NCBI RefSeq assembly: GCF_003719305.1 | Contig: NZ_RARC01000023.1 | Span: 37,044-101,043 of the forward strand | Length of the DNA stretch: 64,000 nucleotides | Source: Mycolicibacterium stellerae | Lineage (GTDB): Bacteria; Actinomycetota; Actinomycetes; Mycobacteriales; Mycobacteriaceae | Direction of reading: 5' to 3' | In this document: positions 58,528-64,000 of the stretch, piece by piece | Position numbering within the stretch: position 1 is the stretch's first letter | How the letters are laid out: each line of letters begins with the position of its first letter | Notes under the pieces: model-generated | The model's database searches: none | What the model was told of the DNA's origin: nothing | The model's input: the letters and a program-made list of their open reading frames with translations, nothing else | Program-made: the position numbers and the translations under genes

Positions 58528-59907
58528 GTGTCTGTCCCGGCCACCGAAGCACGTGCTACGCACGCCGACGGCGTGCGGCGGCTCATCGCGAGCTACCGTG
58601 CGATCCCGCCTGCGGCCACCGTCCGGCTGGCCAAACCGACCTCCAATCTGTTCCGCGCCCGCGCGAAGAGCAACGCCAAGGGCCTGGACGTCTCGGGGCT
58701 GACGGGTGTGATTTCGGTGGACCCCGACGCACGGACCGCCGACGTCGCGGGCATGTGCACCTACGAGGACCTGGTCGCCGCGACACTGCCATACGGATTG
58801 TCGCCGCTGGTCGTCCCGCAGCTGAAGACCATCACCCTCGGCGGTGCGGTGACCGGGCTCGGCATCGAGTCGTCGTCGTTCCGCAACGGCCTGCCGCACG
58901 AGTCGGTGCTCGAGATGGACATCCTCACCGGCACCGGTGACGTGGTCACCGCATCACAGGAGCAGAACGGCGACCTATTCCGCGCCTTTCCGAATTCGTA
59001 CGGCACGCTGGGCTATTCGGTCCGACTGAAGATCCAGCTGGAGCCGGTGAAGCCGTTCGTGGCGCTGCGGCACCTGCGATTTCGATCGCTGCAGGAGCTG
59101 GCCGCGGAGATGGATCGCATCATCGAGACCGGCGGCATCGACGGTGCCCCGGTCGACTATCTCGACGGCGTGGTGTTCAGCGCGGACGAAAGCTATCTGT
59201 GCGTCGGCGTGCAGACCGCGACGCCGGGGCCCGTCAGCGATTACACCGGCCAGCGCATCTACTACCGGTCCATCCAGCACGACGGCACCGAGAAGCACGA
59301 CCGGCTGACGATCCACGACTACCTGTGGCGCTGGGACACCGACTGGTTCTGGTGCTCACGGGCGTTCGGCGCACAGAACCCGAAGATCAGGCGGTTCTGG
59401 CCGCGGCGTTTCCGGCGCAGCAGCTTCTACTGGAAGCTGATCGGCTACGACCAGCGCTTCAACATCGCCGACCGGATCGAGAAGCGCAACGGCCGGCCAC
59501 CGTTGGAGCGCGTCGTGCAGGACGTCGAGGTGCCGATCGAGCGGTGTGTCGAGTTCCTCGACTGGTTCCTGGCCACCGTTCCGATCGAGCCGATCTGGCT
59601 GTGTCCCCTGCGCCTGCGCGACGACGGGAACTGGCCGCTGTACCCGATCCGGCCGCACCACACCTACGTCAACGTCGGCTTCTGGTCGTCGGTGCCCGTC
59701 GGGCCGGAGGACGGCTACACCAACAAACTGATCGAGCGCAGGGTCAGCGAGCTGGACGGACACAAATCGCTGTACTCCGACGCGTTTTATTCACAGGATG
59801 ATTTCGACGAACTTTACGGCGGGGAGGCCTACAAAACCGTAAAGAAGACATACGATCCCGATTCACGTCTCCTCGACCTGTATGCAAAGGCGGTTCAACG
59901 GCGATGA
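58528..59907 (+). CDS. FAD-binding oxidoreductase (DHCR24/BfaA-like)
   Basis: A 459-residue protein with an N-terminal PCMH-type FAD-binding domain (ISVDPDARTADVAGMCTYEDL, then LKTITLGGAVTGLGIESSSFRNG). The C-terminal half resembles sterol delta-24 reductase (DYLDGVVFS, then WDTDWFWCSRAFGAQ, YWKLIGYDQRF, QDVEVPIERC). It precedes a cyclopropane synthase-like methyltransferase by 28 nt. Such pairs include the BfaA/BfaB or TmsA/TmsB systems, in which the methyltransferase makes a methylene fatty acid and the flavoprotein reduces it to a 10-methyl branch. That role is proposed here by analogy. Rv3719-like by recall. Confidence 0.87.
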   Translation: MSVPATEARATHADGVRRLIASYRAIPPAATVRLAKPTSNLFRARAKSNAKGLDVSGLTGVISVDPDARTADVAGMCTYEDLVAATLPYGLSPLVVPQLKTITLGGAVTGLGIESSSFRNGLPHESVLEMDILTGTGDVVTASQEQNGDLFRAFPNSYGTLGYSVRLKIQLEPVKPFVALRHLRFRSLQELAAEMDRIIETGGIDGAPVDYLDGVVFSADESYLCVGVQTATPGPVSDYTGQRIYYRSIQHDGTEKHDRLTIHDYLWRWDTDWFWCSRAFGAQNPKIRRFWPRRFRRSSFYWKLIGYDQRFNIADRIEKRNGRPPLERVVQDVEVPIERCVEFLDWFLATVPIEPIWLCPLRLRDDGNWPLYPIRPHHTYVNVGFWSSVPVGPEDGYTNKLIERRVSELDGHKSLYSDAFYSQDDFDELYGGEAYKTVKKTYDPDSRLLDLYAKAVQRR

Positions 59908-59935
59908 GCACTAGCGCAATGAACGGAGGTCACCG

Positions 59936-61249
59936 ATGACGACATACAAAGAGCAACAGACACCTACGCAGGCGCGAAGGCTGAAACTTGCCGAGATCCT
60001 GGAGATCTTCGCCGCGGGTCAACTGCCGCTGAAGTTCACCGCGTACGACGGGAGCACGGCCGGACCGCAGGACGCCACCGTGGGGTTGGACCTGCTGACC
60101 CCGCGCGGCACCACCTATCTCGCCACCGCGCCGGGCGAGCTCGGGTTGGCCCGCGCGTACGTGGCAGGCGACGTCGCGCCGCTCGGTGTGCATCCCGCCG
60201 ATCCGTACGAGCTCCTGCGGGCACTCGCCGACAAGATGGACTTCAGGCGGCCGCCCGCTCGGGTGCTGGCCAACATCGTCCGCTCGATCGGCATCGAACA
60301 CCTCAAGCCGATCGCGCCGCCGCCGCAGGAGGCGTTGCCTCGCTGGCGGCGCATCGCAGAAGGACTGCGGCACAGCAAGACCCGCGACGCGGAGGCGATC
60401 CATCACCATTACGACGTCTCCAACACGTTCTATGAGTGGGTGCTCGGCCCTTCGATGACATACACGTGCGCGTGCTACCCGCACGCCGACGCAACGCTCG
60501 AGGAAGCGCAGGAGAACAAGTACCGGCTGGTGTTCGAGAAGCTGCGTCTCAAGCCGGGCGATCGACTGTTGGACGTCGGCTGCGGCTGGGGCGGCATGGT
60601 CCGTTACGCAGCCAGCCACGGCGTCAAGGCGATCGGGGTGACGCTGTCCAAGGAGCAGGCGGCATGGGCGCAGAAGGCGATCGCCGAGGACGGCCTGTCC
60701 GACCTATGCGAGGTCCGGCACGGCGACTACCGCGACGTCGCCGAATCAGGGTTCGACGCGGTGTCGTCCATCGGGCTGACCGAGCACATCGGCGTGCAGA
60801 ACTATCCGTCGTACTTCGGCTTTCTCAAGTCGAAGATGCGGCCGGGCGCGCTGCTGCTCAACCACTGCATCACCCGCCCGGACAACCGGCAGGGCCCCTC
60901 GGCGGGTGGCTTCATCGACCGCTATGTCTTCCCCGACGGGGAGCTGACCGGATCGGGCCGGATCATCACCGAGGCGCAGGACGTCGGCCTCGAGGTCGTG
61001 CACGAGGAGAATTTGCGCCACCACTACGCGTTGACGCTGCGCGACTGGAGCCGCAACCTCGCCGAGCATTGGGACGAGGCCGTCGAGGAGGTCGGGCTGC
61101 CGACTGCCAAGGTGTGGGGACTCTACATAGCGGGCTCGCGGCTGGGTTTCGAGACCAATGTCGTTCAGCTGCACCAGGTTCTGGCGGTCAAGCTCGACGA
61201 CGACGGCAACGACGGCGGGCTGCCGCTCCGGCCGTGGTGGACGCCGTAG
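59936..61249 (+). CDS. Cyclopropane-fatty-acyl-phospholipid synthase family methyltransferase
   Basis: A 437-residue SAM-dependent enzyme of the CFA/mycolic acid methyltransferase superfamily. An N-terminal lipid-binding region covers about residues 1-150. The catalytic domain has DAEAIHHHYDVSNTFYEWVLG, the SAM loop LLDVGCGWGGMVRYA, GLTEHIGVQNY and the C-terminal RHHYALTLRDWSRNLA. It acts on an unsaturated acyl chain at the membrane. Position after the FAD oxidoreductase suggests joint 10-methyl fatty acid synthesis. Rv3720-like by recall. Confidence 0.9.
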   Translation: MTTYKEQQTPTQARRLKLAEILEIFAAGQLPLKFTAYDGSTAGPQDATVGLDLLTPRGTTYLATAPGELGLARAYVAGDVAPLGVHPADPYELLRALADKMDFRRPPARVLANIVRSIGIEHLKPIAPPPQEALPRWRRIAEGLRHSKTRDAEAIHHHYDVSNTFYEWVLGPSMTYTCACYPHADATLEEAQENKYRLVFEKLRLKPGDRLLDVGCGWGGMVRYAASHGVKAIGVTLSKEQAAWAQKAIAEDGLSDLCEVRHGDYRDVAESGFDAVSSIGLTEHIGVQNYPSYFGFLKSKMRPGALLLNHCITRPDNRQGPSAGGFIDRYVFPDGELTGSGRIITEAQDVGLEVVHEENLRHHYALTLRDWSRNLAEHWDEAVEEVGLPTAKVWGLYIAGSRLGFETNVVQLHQVLAVKLDDDGNDGGLPLRPWWTP

Positions 61250-61256
61250 AGGCGGC

Positions 61257-63128
61257 CTAGCTGCCGTCGATGCGACGGGCGCCGAGCTCGTTCTGCAGTA
61301 GCTCGAGCGCGGCCTCCTCGGGATCGCGGCGCACTGTTTCGGAGTCGTCGCTGCCAGCCTCGGCAAGCATGCTGTCCTCCTCGTCGCGCGCAATCGCGTG
61401 GTCGTGGCCACCGGCGGCCGCTGCGGCACCGGCGGGCGACCCGACCTCGAAGCGCACCTTGAACCCCACCCCGAGTGCATCCTTGAGCGCTTCCTCGACG
61501 ACGTCGGTGTTGCGCTGCTCGTTGAGCCGCTTGGCCAGCGGCGCGGACTCGTGGTTGAGCAGCAGCGTGCCACCGTCGACGGTGCGCACGACTGCCCCGG
61601 CCAGCATGACCGCCAGCGAGCGGCTGCGGTCGCGGACCCTGTCCAGCACGGTCGACCACTGCCTGCGTACCGAGGCGGCGTCGGGTTCGCCGACGACGGC
61701 GGCAGCGGACGCGGCGGGCACCTCCACCACCGGGTCGGCTGGCGGCTGCACAGGCGGCGGGGAGGCAGGGGGTGGCTGCACCGCTTCTGGCGCGACGGGT
61801 TCGGGCGAAACCGGTTCTGGCGCAGACTTGGCAGCCGACGCAGGGGCACGCTCCTGCGGTTGAGGCACCTCCGCCTGCGGTGCTGCGGCCTTGGTCTTGC
61901 GGACGAACTGCTTCGACGGCTTCGCCTCCCGCGCCGCGGGCGAGGCGGCGGTGGTGCTGTCGGCGGGAATCGACATGTCGAGCCGGGTCTCGATGCGCTC
62001 GAGCCGGTGCAGCAGAGCCGATTCCGTATCGCTGGCCGAGGGCAACAGCAGGCGCGCGCACACCACCTCGAGCAGCAGTCGCGGCGCGGTCGCGCCACGC
62101 ATCTCGCCGAGTCCCGCGTGCACCACCTCGGCATACCTCGCCAGCGTGCCTGCGCCGATGCGGGCGGCCTGGTCGCGCATCCGGTCCAACACGTCGCCTG
62201 GTGCGTCGACAACACCGCGGGCGGCGGCGTCGGGCACCGCCTGCAGCACGATCAGGTCGCGGAAGCGTTCCAGCAGGTCGGTGGCGAACCGGCGCGGATC
62301 ATGGCCCGCGTCGATGACCCCCTCGACGGCACCGAACAGTGCCGCGGCGTCGCCCGCTGCCAGCGCGTCGACGGCGTCGTCGATCAGCGCGACATCGGTG
62401 GCGCCAAGCAGAGCCAGCGCCCGCGGATACAGGACCCGGTTCCCGTCGGCGCCCGCGAGCAGCTGGTCGAGCACCGAGAGCGTGTCGCGTGGTGAGCCTC
62501 CGCCTGCACGAATGACCAGCGGGTAGACGGTCTCGTCGACCTCGACGCCCTCCTGCTCACAGATCCGCTCCACCAGCGACCGCATCGTGCGCGGCGCAAG
62601 CAGCCGGAACGGGTAGTGGTGGGTGCGCGAGCGAATGGTCGGCAGCACCTTCTCCGGTTCGGTGGTCGCGAACACGAAGATCAGGTGGTCGGGTGGCTCC
62701 TCGACGATCTTGAGCAAGGCGTTGAAGCCCGCCGTGGTCACCATGTGCGCTTCGTCGACGATGAAGATGCGGTAGCGCGACTGCGCGGGGGCGTAGAACG
62801 CTCGGTCGCGAAGCTCACGGGTGTCGTCAACGCCACCGTGGCTGGCCGCGTCGAGCTCGACCACGTCGACGCTGCCGGGTCCGTTGGGGGCAAGGGCGAC
62901 GCACGAGTCGCACACCCCGCACGGCGTCGGGGTCGGGCCCTGCTCGCAGTTCAGCGACCGGGCCAGGATCCGGGCCGACGACGTCTTGCCGCAGCCGCGC
63001 GGACCGGAGAACAGATAGGCGTGGTTGATGCGGCCCGCCGACAGCGCGGTGGACAGCGGTTCGGTGACATGCTCCTGCCCGACCACGTCGGCGAATGTTG
63101 CCGGTCGGTACTTACGGTAGAGCGCCAC
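61257..63128 (-). CDS. dnaZX: DNA polymerase III subunits gamma and tau
   Basis: A 623-residue clamp-loader ATPase. Walker A is SGPRGCGKTSSARILA near residue 42. The zinc module is NCEQGPTPTPCGVCDSC near 64, Walker B is IFIVDEAHMV near 119, and the arginine-finger region is AGGGSPRDTLSVLDQLL. Domain III ends near residue 370, followed by a Pro/Ala-rich tau linker (PQAEVPQPQERAPAS, PPPASPPPVQPP) and a C-terminal domain. No slippery A-run typical of a programmed gamma frameshift is seen. Rv3721c-like by recall. Confidence 0.96.
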   Translation of the reverse strand: MALYRKYRPATFADVVGQEHVTEPLSTALSAGRINHAYLFSGPRGCGKTSSARILARSLNCEQGPTPTPCGVCDSCVALAPNGPGSVDVVELDAASHGGVDDTRELRDRAFYAPAQSRYRIFIVDEAHMVTTAGFNALLKIVEEPPDHLIFVFATTEPEKVLPTIRSRTHHYPFRLLAPRTMRSLVERICEQEGVEVDETVYPLVIRAGGGSPRDTLSVLDQLLAGADGNRVLYPRALALLGATDVALIDDAVDALAAGDAAALFGAVEGVIDAGHDPRRFATDLLERFRDLIVLQAVPDAAARGVVDAPGDVLDRMRDQAARIGAGTLARYAEVVHAGLGEMRGATAPRLLLEVVCARLLLPSASDTESALLHRLERIETRLDMSIPADSTTAASPAAREAKPSKQFVRKTKAAAPQAEVPQPQERAPASAAKSAPEPVSPEPVAPEAVQPPPASPPPVQPPADPVVEVPAASAAAVVGEPDAASVRRQWSTVLDRVRDRSRSLAVMLAGAVVRTVDGGTLLLNHESAPLAKRLNEQRNTDVVEEALKDALGVGFKVRFEVGSPAGAAAAAGGHDHAIARDEEDSMLAEAGSDDSETVRRDPEEAALELLQNELGARRIDGS

Positions 63129-63180
63129 GCTCAGCAGGCTACCGACTCATCCGGACACATCGCCGCGCGCACTGTGGCGC

Positions 63181-63828
63181 CTGTGATCGAACCGCGGTGG
63201 CCGTTCGTCGGATCAGAGGCGTTAGCGGCGGGCCAAGGCCGCATGGCTGTGGTCGAAACGTCGCGGCGTCGTCGCGGGACTGTCGGCGGCTGCAGTGCTT
63301 GGCACCAAGTGGATCGACCCCACAGAGCCTGCCGAGCTGATTCACGACAACCGCAGGCCGCCACCGAATCTCGTCGTCAGAACCGAGAAGCTGTTGTCTG
63401 GCGAATTCCTAGCTTTGGGCGAAATGCATGTCACCGCACCGGCCCGCACCATGTTCGATCTCGGTCGCCACATCGCAACGCCGACGGTCGCGGTGCAGCG
63501 ACTCGACGCCCCGGTCAACGCCACCGACGTCAAGCCGGCCGACGTCGAAGCGGTGATGGCCGCGCACCCTGGTGCCCGCTACCTCCCGAGACTGCGACGG
63601 GTGCTTCCGCTGGTGGATGGCGGCGCGGAGTCACCGCGGCATCGAGTACGACGGGCCCCAACACTGGACAGACCCCGCGGTGCGGCAACGCGATATCGAA
63701 AGCAATTTGCCCTAAACGAGTTGGGCTGGCTGATCATCCGGGTCAGCAGAGACCTGCTGCGCTACCGGCGTGCCACATACACCGCCAGGGTCGACAACGC
63801 CCTGCACTCGCGTGGCTTTCATTTGTGA
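63181..63828 (+). pseudogene. Degraded DUF559/AbiEi-like paralogue
   Basis: The remains follow the gene at 55233-56123 in order but not in frame. FVGSEALAAG (63206-63235) is followed by AWLWSKRRGVVAGL in another frame, with about 35 expected codons missing. The frame then runs WIDPTEPAELI through LPLVDGGAESP. A second deletion drops about 45 codons, and IEYDGPQHWTDPAVRQRDI continues in a third frame. A further shift near 63705 leads to FALNELGWLIIRVS and the final stop at 63828. At least three lesions, so not functional. It lies next to an IS30-type element. Confidence 0.8.
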
Positions 63829-63844
63829 ATCTGACGATGTTTCC

Positions 63845-64000
63845 GGCGGCTCAAAGTCAAGTGGTTAGTGCAACGGCGTTAGGCGGCCGCTTGGGCGAGT
63901 AGGGCGTTGAGCCGGTCGGCGGGTGTGTCGAGGTCGAGCGTGGGTCGTGGTCTTTTGTTGAGGGTGTCCTGGATGTGTTTGAGGTCTGCGGCGGTGTGTA
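63845..64000 (-). mobile_element. IS30-family insertion sequence, one end only
   Basis: The window ends inside an insertion element. The visible part is the transposase 3' end plus a short terminal stretch near 63845-63875 (TCAAGTGGTTAGTGCAAC) that would hold one terminal inverted repeat. The exact boundary cannot be set without the other end. It begins directly after the degraded DUF559 gene. Confidence 0.65.
63879..64000 (-). CDS. IS30-family transposase, C-terminal fragment (runs off window)
   Basis: Reading leftwards from 64000, about 40 codons are present: HTAADLKHIQDTLNKRPRPT, then LDLDTPADRLNALLAQAAA and TAA at 63879. The LN-RPR-TL--DTPAD segment is characteristic of the C-terminus of IS30-family DDE transposases. 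The remainder and the catalytic residues lie beyond the window. Confidence 0.75.
   Translation of the reverse strand, partial: HTAADLKHIQDTLNKRPRPTLDLDTPADRLNALLAQAAA

Noticed and set aside
60746..62215. A 489-codon minus-strand frame
   Set aside because: It overlaps dnaZX in another frame and is antisense to the methyltransferase. It shows no family motif.
63129..63180. SRP RNA (ffs) or tRNA next to dnaZX
   Set aside because: In some mycobacteria small RNA genes lie near dnaZX, but this short gap and the pseudogene that follows show no such sequence.
63295..63828. An intact 177-residue protein at the right end
   Set aside because: It is only the middle frame of a DUF559 paralogue; its N- and C-terminal parts lie in other frames, so it is a pseudogene.

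Overview
The window is high-GC actinobacterial DNA and is almost certainly chromosomal sequence from a Mycobacterium/Mycolicibacterium, probably a rapid grower. The evidence is the gene order. From memory it follows the M. tuberculosis Rv3689-Rv3721c neighbourhood: a DUF4129/DUF4350/MoxR/DUF58 block, SpoIIM and RDD proteins, glpK, a methyltransferase, the ergothioneine operon egtABCDE, asd-ask, leuA, a dnaQ-like exonuclease, murT-gatD, recR-ebfC, a peptidoglycan amidase, a FAD oxidoreductase with a cyclopropane synthase-like enzyme, and dnaZX. Accessory genes are interleaved into this backbone. Orthology statements rest on recall, because no search was run.

Layout. 0-6.8 kb: an envelope-related block, then two divergent leaderless genes. 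6.8-13.7 kb: an accessory stretch rich in regulators (DUF1772, DUF998/TetR, AraC, carotenoid oxygenase/PadR, a second PadR with a disordered tail, an aldo/keto reductase). 13.7-18.8 kb: glpK, a methyltransferase, and a PTS permease bracketed by a duplicated piece of the host methyltransferase locus. 18.9-27.6 kb: a glutamate-cysteine ligase-like enzyme with a coupled lipoprotein, dctA, then egtA-B-C-D-E with every junction overlapping. 27.7-33.7 kb: secreted and oxidative-stress genes (OsmC/Ohr, catalase, a PAS-ANTAR antiterminator, membrane proteins, a DUF4185 protein). 33.7-38.2 kb: asd and ask (with an internal beta-subunit start), a nitroreductase, an Ntn hydrolase and a small anchored protein.

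38.4-45.9 kb holds the most interesting system. An ammonium transporter is followed by a glutamine synthetase-like enzyme, three separate proteins that together make up a glutamate synthase large subunit, a FAD amino-acid-oxidase-like enzyme and an XRE-cupin regulator. The FMN subunit lacks the cysteines that hold the [3Fe-4S] cluster in ordinary glutamate synthases. The set looks like a compact gamma-glutamyl/N-substituted-glutamate pathway whose substrate is not evident.

45.9-52.2 kb: leuA behind a leaderless leucine leader peptide and attenuator, small membrane proteins, a TetR operon with a duplicated operator, and a VOC/P450 divergent pair. 52.2-63.1 kb: conserved DNA-repair and cell-wall genes to dnaZX. 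The window ends with a broken DUF559 paralogue and the tail of an IS30-family element.

A recurring feature is a TANNNT -10 hexamer placed 6-8 nt before the start codon, which marks leaderless genes and fixes several starts. No tRNA, rRNA, CRISPR array or origin was recognised.
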